A stretch of DNA of 64,000 bases, taken from positions 4,740,501 to 4,804,500 of the forward strand of contig NZ_CP077073.1 of the NCBI RefSeq assembly GCF_019139535.1, in the 5' to 3' direction. The notes beneath the pieces were generated by a model. That model saw only the letters and a list, made by a program, of their open reading frames with translations, had not been told where the DNA came from and did not search any database. The position numbers were made by a program, and so were the translations under genes. Of this stretch, positions 1-8,433 are shown piece after piece (position 1 is the first letter of the stretch; each line of letters begins with the position of its first letter). The stretch comes from Pseudomonas muyukensis (GTDB lineage: Bacteria; Pseudomonadota; Gammaproteobacteria; Pseudomonadales; Pseudomonadaceae).

Positions 1-1767
1 TATCGCTGCCCGCGCCCGGCCGACGACAGCAACACCGTCGATGCAAGCCACGAGGAGCTGCTGCTCGATCCCAACGCCCTGGCCAATGGCGGCTTTCTTT
101 CCCTCGGCGCCTTCAGCGTCAGCCCTGACCACCGCCTGCTGGCCTACAGCCTGGACACCAGCGGCGACGAGATCTACACCCTGTACGTCAAGGACCTGGC
201 CAGCGGCGCGCTGACCACCCTGCCCTTCGACGACTGCGATGGCAGCATGACCTGGGCCAATGACAGCCAGACGCTGTTCTTCGCCGAACTTGACGACACG
301 CATCGCCCCTGGCGCCTGCGTCGCCACACCCTGGGCGAGGCTGGCGCCGCCACGGTGTTCGAGGAAGCGGACGGACGCTTCTTCCTGCACTGCTACCGCG
401 CCAGCTCCGAGCGCCAGCTGGTGCTGCTGCTCAACAGCAAGACCACCAGCGAGGCCTGGGTGCTCGACGCCACCACGCCACAGGCTGACTTCACCTGCCT
501 GGCGCCGCGGGTCGAAGGCCACGAATACTTCCCCGACCACGGCCAGTTCGACGGCCAGTGGCGCTGGTTCGTGCGCAGCAACCAGGCCGGCATCAACTTC
601 GCCCTGTACCACGCGCCGGCCGACAGCGTGCCGACCCGCGAGCAGTGGCAGGTGCTGGTACCGCACCGCGACGACGTCATGCTCGAAGGGCTCAGCCTCA
701 ATGCCACGGCGCTGTCGCTGAGCCTGCGCGAAGGCGGCCTGCCGATCATCGAGGTGCACCCACAGGGCTTGCCGGCCTACCGCGTCGAGCTGCCGGACGC
801 GGCCTACAGCCTCTACGTGCAGGACAGCCTGGAGTTCGCCAGCACGCGCATCCGCCTGCGCTACGAGGCGCTCAACCGCCCGGCCCAGGTGCGCCAGCTG
901 GAACTGGCCACGGGTGAGCAGCAGGTACTCAAGCAGACCCCGGTACTGGGTGCGTTCGACGCCGACGACTACATCAGCCAGCGCCTGTGGGCGGTGGCCA
1001 AGGACGGCACCCGGGTGCCGATCAGCCTGGTGCGCCGCCGCGCCGACGAGGGCCAGTGCGTACCGTTGTACCTCTACGGCTACGGCGCCTACGGCGAAAG
1101 CCTCGACCCGTGGTTTTCCCATGCCCGCCTGAGCCTGCTGGAGCGCGGCGTGGCCTTCGCCATCGCCCATGTGCGCGGCGGCGGCGAACTGGGCGAGGCC
1201 TGGTACCGGGCCGGCAAGCAGGCACACAAGCACAACAGTTTCGACGACTTCATCGCCTGTGCCGAGCACCTGATCGCCGCGGGCGTGACCACCCGCGAGC
1301 GCCTGGCCATCAGCGGCGGCAGTGCCGGCGGCCTGTTGATGGGCGCGGTGCTCAACCTGCGCCCGGAGCTGTTCCGTTGCGCCATCGCCGAAGTGCCGTT
1401 CGTCGATGTGCTCAACACCATGCTCGACCCCGAGCTGCCGCTGACCGTCACCGAGTACGACGAATGGGGCAACCCCGAGGAGCCAGAGGTGTACGCGCGG
1501 ATCAAGGCCTACGCCCCCTATGAGAACGTCAAGGCCCAGGCCTACCCGGCCATGCTGGTGATCGCCGGCTACAACGACAGCCGCGTGCAGTACTGGGAAG
1601 CGGCCAAGTGGGTGGCACGCCTGCGCACGCGCAAGACCGACGACAACCTGCTGCTGCTCAAGACCGAGATGGGTGCCGGCCACGGGGGCATGAGCGGGCG
1701 CTACCAGGGGCTGCGCGACGTGGCGCTGGAGTATGCGTTCGTCTTCAATGAGCTGGGCGTGGCGTAA
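1..1767 (+). CDS. ptrB: Oligopeptidase B (protease II), 5'-truncated by window edge
   Basis: Serine peptidase of the prolyl oligopeptidase (S9) family that cleaves short peptides after basic residues, probably in the cytoplasm. The frame is open from base 1, so about 588 of roughly 680 residues are present and the first ~90 lie upstream. The first part is beta-propeller-like; the C-terminal part is the alpha/beta-hydrolase domain. The triad is visible: Ser in GGSAGG (codon at 1321), Asp in YNDSRV (codon 1576), His in GAGHGG (codon 1681). The YGYGAYG and RGGGELG motifs before the nucleophile are typical of PtrB. It is followed by a REP pair, so it probably ends its transcription unit. Function is confident from motifs; substrate preference is family knowledge. 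Confidence 0.93.
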   Translation, partial: YRCPRPADDSNTVDASHEELLLDPNALANGGFLSLGAFSVSPDHRLLAYSLDTSGDEIYTLYVKDLASGALTTLPFDDCDGSMTWANDSQTLFFAELDDTHRPWRLRRHTLGEAGAATVFEEADGRFFLHCYRASSERQLVLLLNSKTTSEAWVLDATTPQADFTCLAPRVEGHEYFPDHGQFDGQWRWFVRSNQAGINFALYHAPADSVPTREQWQVLVPHRDDVMLEGLSLNATALSLSLREGGLPIIEVHPQGLPAYRVELPDAAYSLYVQDSLEFASTRIRLRYEALNRPAQVRQLELATGEQQVLKQTPVLGAFDADDYISQRLWAVAKDGTRVPISLVRRRADEGQCVPLYLYGYGAYGESLDPWFSHARLSLLERGVAFAIAHVRGGGELGEAWYRAGKQAHKHNSFDDFIACAEHLIAAGVTTRERLAISGGSAGGLLMGAVLNLRPELFRCAIAEVPFVDVLNTMLDPELPLTVTEYDEWGNPEEPEVYARIKAYAPYENVKAQAYPAMLVIAGYNDSRVQYWEAAKWVARLRTRKTDDNLLLLKTEMGAGHGGMSGRYQGLRDVALEYAFVFNELGVA

Positions 1768-1818
1768 AACGCGATTTTCGTTGTCATAGGGTGCGCAACG
1801 GCGAGGGCTTTGCCCTCG

Positions 1819-1886
1819 TTTCGCGACACAAGGCCGCTCCCACAGATTCCGCGCTATGCCTGTGGGAGCGGCCTCGTGTCGCGAAA
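1819..1886. repeat. Inverted pair of REP elements
   Basis: Two near-perfect inverted copies (1819-1845 and 1860-1886) of the P. putida-type REP sequence, which includes the core GGAGCGGCC and ends in GTGTCGCGAAA. The pair can fold into a long hairpin after ptrB. The same core recurs at about 21.2, 25.1, 50.6 and 53.6 kb. Confidence 0.9.
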
Positions 1887-1931
1887 CGGCTGCGCAGCAG
1901 CCCCGACAATTCCAGGACAGCACCCGGTGAG

Positions 1932-1940
1932 AACAACAAC
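1932..1940 (+). promoter_or_regulatory. Candidate Crc/Hfq catabolite-activity motif
   Basis: AACAACAAC (three AAN triplets) lies 2 nt before the ATG at 1943 and overlaps the expected ribosome-binding region. Hfq with Crc represses Pseudomonas translation through AAnAAnAA motifs there. It is shorter than the (AAN)5 copy at 62915, so this is only a candidate. Confidence 0.4.
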
Positions 1941-1942
1941 AC

Positions 1943-2416
1943 ATGCCCGACACCCAGCACCTGAACGCCGAAATCCGCGACATGCTCATGGACTGCGGCC
2001 TGTTCGACACCCTGCAGCCCGGTGACTTTCTCGCCGCCGCTGGCTACTTCAGCCTCACCGCCGTCGCCCAGGGCCAGACCCTGTTCAGCGAAGGCGACGC
2101 CGGCACCTTCATGTGCATCCTCCACCGCGGCGTGGTTTCGGTGCGCAAGACCGACGCCAGCGGCGCCCTGATGGAGATCGCCACCCTGCGCAAGGGCCGC
2201 GCCTTCGGCGAGATGGCAGTGCTCGATGGCGAACGCCGCTCGGCCACCTGCGTGGCCGCCAGCGACTGCCAACTGCTGACCCTAGGCAAGGACTCGCTGG
2301 AAAGGATGCTCAACGAAGCGCCACGGATTGCCGCGCGCATCATCCGCGCCCTGGCCGTGGCGCTGTCCAAGCGCCTGCGCATGCAGGACGGCCAGCGCCT
2401 GTCGCAGCAGGTTTAG
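1943..2416 (+). CDS. Stand-alone cyclic nucleotide-binding domain protein
   Basis: A 157-residue protein that is almost entirely one cNMP-binding beta-roll of the Crp/Fnr type. The glycines and strand pattern FSEGDAGTFMCILHRGVV and the phosphate-cassette-like GRAFGEMAVLDGERRSATCVA are clear. No helix-turn-helix or other output domain follows, so it is not a Crp-type regulator. It probably binds a cyclic nucleotide and acts through protein contact. The stop codon TAG (2414-2416) is the first three bases of the repeat element at 2414-2556, so the C-terminus may have been trimmed by that insertion. Confidence 0.8.
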   Translation: MPDTQHLNAEIRDMLMDCGLFDTLQPGDFLAAAGYFSLTAVAQGQTLFSEGDAGTFMCILHRGVVSVRKTDASGALMEIATLRKGRAFGEMAVLDGERRSATCVAASDCQLLTLGKDSLERMLNEAPRIAARIIRALAVALSKRLRMQDGQRLSQQV

Positions 2417-2556
2417 GCTCTGTACGACGAGCCTTGATACTCGTTCATGCTGCGTTGAAAACCGCCTCGCAATGCTCATGTACGCCAGTACACTGCGCTT
2501 GCTCGGCTGTTTTCGCCTGCCTGACCTTCGTCTCAAGACTTTTCATTCAGAGCCTA
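2414..2556. mobile_element. MITE-like palindromic insertion, 143 bp
   Basis: Perfect 9-bp terminal inverted repeats, TAGGCTCTG (2414-2422) and CAGAGCCTA (2548-2556), enclose a non-coding stretch whose centre folds as a long imperfect hairpin (arms starting GAAAACCGCC and ending GGCTGTTTTC around GTACGCCAGTAC). There is no transposase. The terminal TAG triplets serve as stop codons for the genes on both sides. I recall similar repeats between genes in Pseudomonas genomes, but copy number cannot be tested here. Confidence 0.6.
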
Positions 2557-2829
2557 GTCGGCCTTGGGCGCAGGCTTCGGCGGCGTCGACTGCAACCCCG
2601 GCAACGGCTGGTCCTTGGGCGGCCCTGGCACCGGCATCGCTGGCAGCAGCGGAGCACCGGGCCGGTTGGCGCCGGCCTTGGGCGGCGTGCTCGGGGTGAT
2701 CTGCGGGTAGGGTGTCGGCGTCGGCGTCCCCGGTGCCCCCGGGACGGTCGTGAGCGGCCGCTGCTGACCTGCAGCATCGGCCAACGGCACTGCGCCAAGC
2801 AACAGTGCGGCGAGGATCGCATGCAACAT
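2554..2829 (-). CDS. Small proline-rich exported protein
   Basis: A 91-residue protein starting at the ATG preceded by a strong AGGAGG site (minus strand, just above 2829). A longer upstream extension in the same frame is not needed. Residues 1-20 form a signal peptide (MLHAILAALLLGAVPLADAA). The mature part is about one-third proline, rich in Pro-Thr, Pro-Gly and Pro-Lys, and probably unstructured. Its TAG stop is the end of the inserted repeat at 2414-2556. No family is recognised; a periplasmic or envelope linker is a guess. Confidence 0.65.
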   Translation of the reverse strand: MLHAILAALLLGAVPLADAAGQQRPLTTVPGAPGTPTPTPYPQITPSTPPKAGANRPGAPLLPAMPVPGPPKDQPLPGLQSTPPKPAPKAD

Positions 2830-2961
2830 CTGCAGCCTCCTGTCAGAAACCTTCCTACAGGCTATGCCCAATGGCGCATTTTTGCCTGTCCGCCCGCCCG
2901 ACTGGCGCGCTAGACTCAAGAACATAACCGTCATTGCCCTGATTAGAAAAAAGGTAACACC

Positions 2962-3327
2962 ATGAGTTCCACCTCCGACGCCACCGCCCGCCTCGACCGT
3001 ATCCTCGCCGACGCCAAGCGCGACAAGGAAATGGGCTACCGCGACAAGGCGCTGAAAATGTACCCCCACGTCTGTGGCCGCTGCACCCGTGAGTTCTCCG
3101 GCAAGCGCCTGTCGGAACTGACCGTGCACCACCGTGACCACAACCACGACAACAACCCACAGGATGGCTCCAACTGGGAGCTGCTGTGCTTGTACTGCCA
3201 CGACAACGAGCACGCCCGCTACACCGACCAGCAATATTTCAGCGAAGGCTCGCTGAGCACGCCGAAGGTTGCCGTGGCCACCCACAACCCGTTCGCCGGC
3301 CTGGCCGCGCTGATGAAGAAGGACTGA
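2962..3327 (+). CDS. HNH nuclease family protein (YajD-like)
   Basis: A 121-residue protein of the YajD/HNH family. The zinc and catalytic motif is complete: CGRC at about residues 38-41, then LTVHHRDHNHDNNP (HH and H residues of the beta-beta-alpha metal fold), then LLCLYCHDNEH, supplying the second CxxC and a final His. YajD-type proteins are small single-domain nucleases of unclear role. The gene stands alone, opposite in direction to the proline-rich gene. Confidence 0.85.
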   Translation: MSSTSDATARLDRILADAKRDKEMGYRDKALKMYPHVCGRCTREFSGKRLSELTVHHRDHNHDNNPQDGSNWELLCLYCHDNEHARYTDQQYFSEGSLSTPKVAVATHNPFAGLAALMKKD

Positions 3328-3398
3328 CCGTCGATTGCCGCCCCCGGCGTGTCGGCAAGCCCGTATAATCGCGCTTTTTTTGCGAAGGGCCCCGACAC

Positions 3399-3869
3399 GT
3401 GGCGAACAAACGGTACAGCTGCATCGGCCTGTTCAACCCCAAATCGGCCGAGAACGTCGGCTCGGTGATGCGCGCGGCAGGCTGTTATGGCGTCAACTCG
3501 GTGTTCTACACCGGCAAGCGCTATGAGCGCGCCCGCGATTTCGTCACCGACACCAAGCGGGTGCACTACGACATCCCGCTGATCGGCATCGACGACCTGC
3601 AACGCATCATCCCGTTGGGCTGCACGCCGGTGGCGGTGGAGCTGGTGGACGGTGCGCGGCCGTTGCCCGAGTACACCCACCCGGACCGGGCGATCTATAT
3701 CTTCGGGCCTGAGGATGGCTCGTTGAGCGAGGACGTGCGTGGTTGGTGCGAAGAGACCATCTACATCCCGACCCAGGGTTGCATGAACCTTGCGGCGACG
3801 GTCAACGTGGTGCTGTATGACCGCATGGCCAAGGGCCTCAATACCCGCTCGGGGCCGAAGTTCAAGTAG
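3399..3869 (+). CDS. TrmH/SpoU-family RNA 2'-O-methyltransferase
   Basis: A 156-residue SPOUT methyltransferase that starts with GTG. It is expected to bind S-adenosylmethionine in a trefoil knot and methylate a ribose in tRNA or rRNA. The three family motifs are visible: NPKSAENVGSVMRAAGCYG near the N-terminus, IYIFGPEDGSLS in the middle, and IPTQGCMNLAATVNVVLYD at the C-terminus. It lacks the N-terminal extension of TrmH and RlmB, like compact members such as TrmL, but the target nucleotide cannot be told from sequence. A REP element follows the stop. Confidence 0.85.
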   Translation: MANKRYSCIGLFNPKSAENVGSVMRAAGCYGVNSVFYTGKRYERARDFVTDTKRVHYDIPLIGIDDLQRIIPLGCTPVAVELVDGARPLPEYTHPDRAIYIFGPEDGSLSEDVRGWCEETIYIPTQGCMNLAATVNVVLYDRMAKGLNTRSGPKFK

Positions 3870-3879
3870 GCCGGTCAGG

Positions 3880-3909
3880 CCCTTTCGCCGGCAAGGCCGG
3901 CTCCTACAG
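3880..3909. repeat. Single REP-like element
   Basis: One copy of the GCCGGCAAGGCCGGCTCCTACAG type, a second REP class here (also at 12.2 kb), 11 bp after the methyltransferase stop. Confidence 0.75.
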
Positions 3910-4208
3910 CTGTGTCCTCCTGCACCCGCTGGAACTGCCCGGTTGCCGATGCCGATTAAGAGGCTAACGCCAAACCCAGCGAGCGACAGCTGCGTCAGTG
4001 CAGGCGCCGCGCGTAACTTCGCGACTTCAGGAGGCCGGAGCGGCAAGCATTGATCGCGCGCTTAGAAGCAAAATCAAAAGCAGAGCAACAGCAACTTATA
4101 TGTTCATGAGACTCGGAGTTGGCCGGGGTGCCGCCCAGGCAATAAAAGTGAACGCTCGTATGCCCGCCAGCGTCTGCTGAACATCACCGACCTGAGGAGG
4201 CCCCGGCA
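3910..4208. other. Intergenic region without recognised gene
   Basis: About 300 bp of slightly lower GC than its surroundings. No supported ORF, RNA gene or terminator was recognised. It must contain the promoter of the gene at 4209; the end carries its GAGGAGG ribosome-binding site (about 4194-4200). Confidence 0.5.
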
Positions 4209-4532
4209 ATGCACGATTTCCACGCCACAACGGATGCACCGCACCCCAATGTCCATGGCCTGGAGCGCATCAGTTCTCTGGCTGGGGGCGCGTTGATGAT
4301 CACCAAGGGCCTACGCCATGGCGGCCTGCTGGGCATGCTGCAGGTCGCCGTGGGTGGCCTGGCCCTGGCCAGGGGCCTGAGCGGGCATTGCTCGACCAAG
4401 GCCTGGTGGCAACGCCATCGCGCCGAGTACCTGCGCCTGCACCGCGACATCGAACGCGGGGCAGCGCAGCTCAAGGCCCTGCAGGCCAGCGCCGAAGCGG
4501 CGACCGGTACCGCGACAGTGACTGGCGGATGA
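4209..4532 (+). CDS. DUF2892/YgaP-like small membrane protein
   Basis: A 107-residue protein with a strong GAGGAGG site upstream. The segment NVHGLERISSLAGGALMITKGL...GGLLGMLQVAVGGLALARGLSGHCS matches the two-helix pattern of the inner-membrane DUF2892 family (N-x-x-x-ER start, glycine-rich hydrophobic hairpin, GLxGHC end). The C-terminal 40 residues are charged and probably cytoplasmic. The function of the family is not established. Confidence 0.7.
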   Translation: MHDFHATTDAPHPNVHGLERISSLAGGALMITKGLRHGGLLGMLQVAVGGLALARGLSGHCSTKAWWQRHRAEYLRLHRDIERGAAQLKALQASAEAATGTATVTGG

Positions 4533-4598
4533 ATGCATCCCAGGCACAAGGGCGCCACCGTGTGGGCGCGGGCTTGCCCCGTGAACAAAGACCCGCGC

Positions 4599-5807
4599 CT
4601 AGCGCAACACCTTGCCCTGCAACACCTCGGACTGGCGCCCAAGCACGTTCTCGCTGATCTGCACGAACTCCGCGGTGCTGACGCTGGACAGGCGCATCAA
4701 CGCCCGCGCGACATCGTCCAGCGAGCGCTTGTCGTGGTTGTGCAGGCGGATCTCACGGTCCAGCGCCTGCAGTAGCAACACGCCACGGGCCACCTGCGCG
4801 GGGCTGGCCTTGGCGCCCTTGAGGTGGTTCACCTTGTCGCCCAGCTTGTGCAAACGCGCTTGCGACGCCTCATAGCGGTCATCGCTCATGCCCCCGGCAC
4901 GGCGCAGCAACTCGGTGGCGTAATAGTCGGCCAGGCTCTCGCCGAGCCAGTCGCTGCCGTCGCGGTCGTTGATCTGGGCGAACAACTGCACCAGCTCGCG
5001 CAGCAGCGGGCTGCTGCCGTTCTCGCTGACCAGCGGCCGGCCACTGTGCAGGTACAGCGAGTTGTTGCCCGGCAGCACGCCACGCCACATCTCGTCTCGG
5101 GCACCGACCAGCAGCAGCTTGGACGGATTGCGCGGGAATACCGCCTGCACCTGCGGCCAGACGAAAGTCAGCAAGGTCAGCGTGTCCATGCGCCGCATGC
5201 CCTGCCCTTGCGGCGCGGCGACGGTCACCTCGGTATCGCCCAGGCGCGCGCGGCGGCTGCCGAGGTTGCCGGCCAGCATCCAGCCGGTGGGGCGGTCGAA
5301 CAGACGCGAGACATCATCGATGCGAAACTTTTGCCGGCCAATGCGCGGCCAGGCAGTCTCGACGCTCTTCCAGCCCGCCGGCAGGTCGAAGGCCAGGCGC
5401 GACACCAGCTCGGTGCCGTCCTGCTGGTCAAGGCGCGCCGGCGGTACCAGCTGGTCGCCACGAAACAGTGCCCAGTGCGCGGTGATCCGCGCCTCGTGGG
5501 CACCGCCTTTGGGTTGCTGGTCGAGCAGTACCCGGTAGCTGAGGCTGGTCTTGCCCGGTGCCGGACGCCAGACGCCGCGCCCGTTGTGCACCTGCCACTG
5601 GCCATCGGCGAGGAAGTCGCTGTAGGCATTGGTCTTGCCCAGGTCGAAGTCCAGGCTGCGCACCGCGCTGCCCTCGGCCAGGGTCAGGCGCACCTCGGCC
5701 TGGCCGCTCTGCGGCAGCAGGCGCACCTGGTAATCGAGGTCGACCTTCTTCGCCAGCGCCTGCGTACTGAGCAGCAGGCCAAGCACCATCAACAGCGGGC
5801 GACGCAT
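4599..5807 (-). CDS. Exported M1/M61-peptidase-like protein with degenerate active site
   Basis: A 402-residue protein. The start at 5807 has AAGGAG upstream and begins directly with a signal peptide (MRRPLLMVLGLLLSTQALA); a start 10 codons earlier would put a polar tail before it. The layout (beta-rich N-terminal half, then a helical part with RELVQLFAQIN and, 24 residues on, GESLADYYATELLRR) recalls M61/M1 metallopeptidases, where these positions read HExxH and ExxxxxY. The zinc-binding histidines are missing, so it is probably non-catalytic. It lies 26 bp downstream of the YcgN gene, and the two are probably co-transcribed. Confidence 0.7.
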   Translation of the reverse strand: MRRPLLMVLGLLLSTQALAKKVDLDYQVRLLPQSGQAEVRLTLAEGSAVRSLDFDLGKTNAYSDFLADGQWQVHNGRGVWRPAPGKTSLSYRVLLDQQPKGGAHEARITAHWALFRGDQLVPPARLDQQDGTELVSRLAFDLPAGWKSVETAWPRIGRQKFRIDDVSRLFDRPTGWMLAGNLGSRRARLGDTEVTVAAPQGQGMRRMDTLTLLTFVWPQVQAVFPRNPSKLLLVGARDEMWRGVLPGNNSLYLHSGRPLVSENGSSPLLRELVQLFAQINDRDGSDWLGESLADYYATELLRRAGGMSDDRYEASQARLHKLGDKVNHLKGAKASPAQVARGVLLLQALDREIRLHNHDKRSLDDVARALMRLSSVSTAEFVQISENVLGRQSEVLQGKVLR

Positions 5808-5833
5808 AGCGAAACTCCTTGTAGCCGCGAGGC

Positions 5834-6283
5834 TCAACCCGCGCGAAAGATCAGGTGGTCTTCCCAGTCGTCTTCATCCACGTCCTTTTCACTGAGCATC
5901 CGCCCTGACCGGGAAATGCGCTGCTCATGGACCTGCTGGCGATCCCCGCACACCAGGTGATGCCAGGCCGGCAGGTCCTGGCCTTCGCTGACCAGGCGGT
6001 AACCGCAGGTGGGCGGCAACCACTTGAACTGGTCGGCCTTGCCTGGGGTCAGCTGGATGCAGTCGGGCACCTGCTGGAAGCGGTTGGGGTAGTCGCTGCA
6101 CGCGCAGGTGCCGAGGTCGAGCAGCTTGCAGGCGATGCTGGTGTAATAGACGCTGTTGTCCTCTTCGTCCTCGAGCTTCTGCAAGCAGCACAGGCCACAG
6201 CCGTCACACAGCGACTCCCACTCCGGGGCGTCGAGCTGCTCGAGGGTCTTGCGCCGCCAGAAGGGCGCGGTATCGGCGATCAT
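5834..6283 (-). CDS. YcgN family cysteine-cluster protein (UPF0260)
   Basis: A 149-residue protein of the YkgJ/YcgN type. The signature CDGCGLCC appears near residue 28, followed by [25 protein letters not shown] and CGYRL, giving the usual set of cysteines, probably for zinc or an Fe-S centre. The start at 6283 (MIADTAPFW) is preferred over one nine codons upstream because AGGAAA precedes it at good spacing. It is the first gene of a two-gene leftward unit with the degenerate peptidase. The biochemical role of the family is unknown. Confidence 0.85.
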   Translation of the reverse strand: MIADTAPFWRRKTLEQLDAPEWESLCDGCGLCCLQKLEDEEDNSVYYTSIACKLLDLGTCACSDYPNRFQQVPDCIQLTPGKADQFKWLPPTCGYRLVSEGQDLPAWHHLVCGDRQQVHEQRISRSGRMLSEKDVDEDDWEDHLIFRAG

Positions 6284-6428
6284 CACACGGTTTCCTGCAG
6301 TCAACTTCAATCCGCGGCGCGCGGCGGCGCCAGTCTAGAGGCAGTCCGGCGGCAACGCCAGACCGCTTGTCAGTGCTCGTCGGACACAGTAGCGTGCGGT
6401 CTTTGACCCCGCCCTTGCAGGAGCAACC

Positions 6429-7022
6429 ATGAGCGCCACCCCCCGCATCGCCGACTATGCCATCAACGAGCAGTTCATCAACCGCTGGTCGCCCCGCGCC
6501 TTCAGCGACGAACCGATCAGCCAGCAGACCCTGCTGAGCTTCCTCGAGGCCGCGCGCTGGGCGCCTTCGGCCTACAACTCGCAGCCGTGGCGCTTCCTCT
6601 ACGCGCGCCGCGACACGCCAAGCTGGACGCGCTACCTGGATATCCTCAACGAATTCAACCGCAGCTGGGCGCAGCACGCCTCGGCGCTGGTGCTGATCCT
6701 CTCCAAGACCACCTTCGCCGCGCCCGGCTCCGATGAAGAAAAACCTGCCCTGTGGCACACCTTCGACACCGGTTCCGCCTGGGGTCACCTGGCGCTGCAA
6801 GCCAGCATCAGCGGCTGGCACACCCACGGCATGGCCGGCTTCGACCAGGACCTGGCCCGCCGCGAGCTGAAGATCCCCGAGGGCTACGCGCTGCATGCCA
6901 TGGTGGCGATCGGCAAGCTGGGCGACAAGGCGACCCTGGCCGAAGCGCTGCAGGCCCGCGAGATGCCAAGCCCGCGCCGGCCGCTGAGCGAGCTGGCGGC
7001 CGAAGGCGACTTCAGCTTGTAA
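6429..7022 (+). CDS. Nitroreductase family oxidoreductase
   Basis: A 197-residue FMN-dependent nitroreductase-fold protein. The FMN-binding N-terminus is present (FINRWSPRAFSDEPIS, then ARWAPSAYNSQPWRFLYA), as is the later GSAWGHLALQASISGWHTHGMAGFD helix and the GKLGD turn. Family members reduce nitroaromatics, quinones or flavins with NAD(P)H; the physiological substrate cannot be assigned. TGCAGGAGC lies just upstream as ribosome-binding site. It is divergent from the ycgN gene, and a REP pair follows it. Confidence 0.85.
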   Translation: MSATPRIADYAINEQFINRWSPRAFSDEPISQQTLLSFLEAARWAPSAYNSQPWRFLYARRDTPSWTRYLDILNEFNRSWAQHASALVLILSKTTFAAPGSDEEKPALWHTFDTGSAWGHLALQASISGWHTHGMAGFDQDLARRELKIPEGYALHAMVAIGKLGDKATLAEALQAREMPSPRRPLSELAAEGDFSL

Positions 7023-7031
7023 CGCGACCTT

Positions 7032-7123
7032 TGCAGGAGCCAGCGCGCAACTGGCGAACAGCGGCAACGCGGTGTCATGCACCGCGTTGCCTGGTTCGCC
7101 AGCAAGGCTGGCTCCTACAACCT
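7032..7123. repeat. Inverted REP-like pair
   Basis: Two inverted arms, GCAGGAGCCAGC... and ...GCTGGCTCCTAC, with an inner complementary GCAACGCGGTG/CACCGCGTTGC, between convergent genes. It probably acts as a bidirectional hairpin. Confidence 0.75.
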
Positions 7124-7133
7124 GTGGCTTGCC

Positions 7134-8066
7134 TCAATAACCGCGGGCGAAATCCACTTCGCCACGCAACCCCTGCCCTGCCGCGTACGCCTGCGCATTC
7201 TCGACGAACAACCGCGCCATCGCCACCGGCGAGGTCGGCGCCGAGCTGTGGCCGGTCAGCAGCAGCCCCCAGGCGGTCCAGAACGGATGGCGCTGCGGCA
7301 GCGGCTCCTGGCGGCAGACATCGATCACCGCCCCGGCCAGATGCCCCTGCTTGAGCGCCTCGACCAGGTCGGCATCGACCACCGCCACGCCACGCCCGGC
7401 ATTGATGAACAGCGCGCTGGGCTGGAAGCACCGGAACAGCGCCGCGTCATACAGATCGTGCGTGGCCGGGGTATCGGGCAGCAGGTTGAGCACGTAGTCG
7501 ACCTGGCCAACCAGGCGCGGCAGTTGCTCGAGTCCGGCTACCTCGACGAACGGCGCCTGCTCGCGGGCGCTGCTGGCCACGCCGTACAGCTCGACGCCGA
7601 AGGGTTGCAGGAACTCAGCCACCCGCTGGCCAATATCGCCGGTACCGACGATCAGCACCCGACGCCCTTCCAGGGTGCGCCCTGGGCGGTCATCCCAGCG
7701 CCGCTCGACCTGGCTGACCAGGCGCGACAGCACTTCGCGCTCATGGCCGAGCATATAGGTGAGCATGTATTCGGCCATCACCTGGCCGAAGATACCCACG
7801 GCGCGGGTCAGGCGATAATCACGCGGCAAGCCGTCGGCCAACAACGGGGTGATGCCAGCCCAGGTCGACTGCATCCAAACGGGCTTGTGGCCCTGGCGCA
7901 GCAGGCTGGCCAGCAGGTCCGGCTGGCCCAGCCAGACCGGGCATTGGGGGGCGAAGCGCGCCAGTTCGGCGGAATCGCCGCTGGTCAGGACCTCCAGGTC
8001 CGGTGCCAGCTCGCCCAGCAGGCGAGCATAGTGGGCATGATCCTGTTCAGCGATCAGAACACGCAT
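7134..8066 (-). CDS. D-2-hydroxyacid dehydrogenase (GhrA-like)
   Basis: A 310-residue NAD(P)-dependent dehydrogenase that reduces 2-oxoacids such as glyoxylate or hydroxypyruvate. The Rossmann motif VLIVGTGDIGQRVAEFL is central. The catalytic residues follow: Arg in NAGRGVAVVD, Glu in DVCRQEPLP, and His in LLTGHSSAP. The catalytic domain matches the GhrA/YcdW subgroup in length. The start at 8066 (MRVLIAEQ) is chosen because it begins the first beta-strand; a start seven codons earlier adds only MPRLCLH. Exact substrate is uncertain. Confidence 0.85.
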   Translation of the reverse strand: MRVLIAEQDHAHYARLLGELAPDLEVLTSGDSAELARFAPQCPVWLGQPDLLASLLRQGHKPVWMQSTWAGITPLLADGLPRDYRLTRAVGIFGQVMAEYMLTYMLGHEREVLSRLVSQVERRWDDRPGRTLEGRRVLIVGTGDIGQRVAEFLQPFGVELYGVASSAREQAPFVEVAGLEQLPRLVGQVDYVLNLLPDTPATHDLYDAALFRCFQPSALFINAGRGVAVVDADLVEALKQGHLAGAVIDVCRQEPLPQRHPFWTAWGLLLTGHSSAPTSPVAMARLFVENAQAYAAGQGLRGEVDFARGY

Positions 8067-8096
8067 GTGCAAACACAACCTTGGCAAACAACGAAA

Positions 8097-8117
8097 GCGG
8101 CCCGCCAGGCGGGCCGC
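8097..8117 (-). terminator. Hairpin terminator after ycgL
   Basis: Perfect GC-rich stem GCGGCCCGCC/GGCGGGCCGC with a one-base loop, followed on the minus strand by TTTCGTTGTTT. It lies about 20 bp after the ycgL stop. Confidence 0.6.
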
Positions 8118-8139
8118 AGGGAGAGGCGCGCGGCCCGGC

Positions 8140-8433
8140 TCAGGCCGGGTCGTTGCGGCGCAGCAGCTCTTCGGGCAGGTGCTCGATGTAGTCGTCGTCC
8201 GGCGGTGGCATCTGCAGGTGGTAGCCCTGGTTGTCGAGGTTTTCCAGCACCTTGGCGATATCCTCGCGGGCCAGCTTGCGCTCGGGGGTCAGCACCAGGT
8301 CGAAGGCGTGCAGCGGCGTGCCGAAGAACGGCAGCAACGCCTCGGGCACGCGGGCCAGGCCGTCGGCCTTGAGCACGTAGAGGTACATCTCGTTCTTGCG
8401 TGGGCTTTTGTAGATGGAGCAAATGCGTTTCAT
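8140..8433 (-). CDS. YcgL domain-containing protein
   Basis: A 97-residue YcgL (UPF0745) protein. The family opening [20 protein letters not shown] and the motif [45 protein letters not shown] are almost complete. Its start codon overlaps the rnd stop (8430-8433, ATGA-type), so the two are translationally coupled. rnd-ycgL pairing is common in gammaproteobacteria, which suggests a link with RNA metabolism, but the function is not known. Confidence 0.92.
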   Translation of the reverse strand: MKRICSIYKSPRKNEMYLYVLKADGLARVPEALLPFFGTPLHAFDLVLTPERKLAREDIAKVLENLDNQGYHLQMPPPDDDYIEHLPEELLRRNDPA

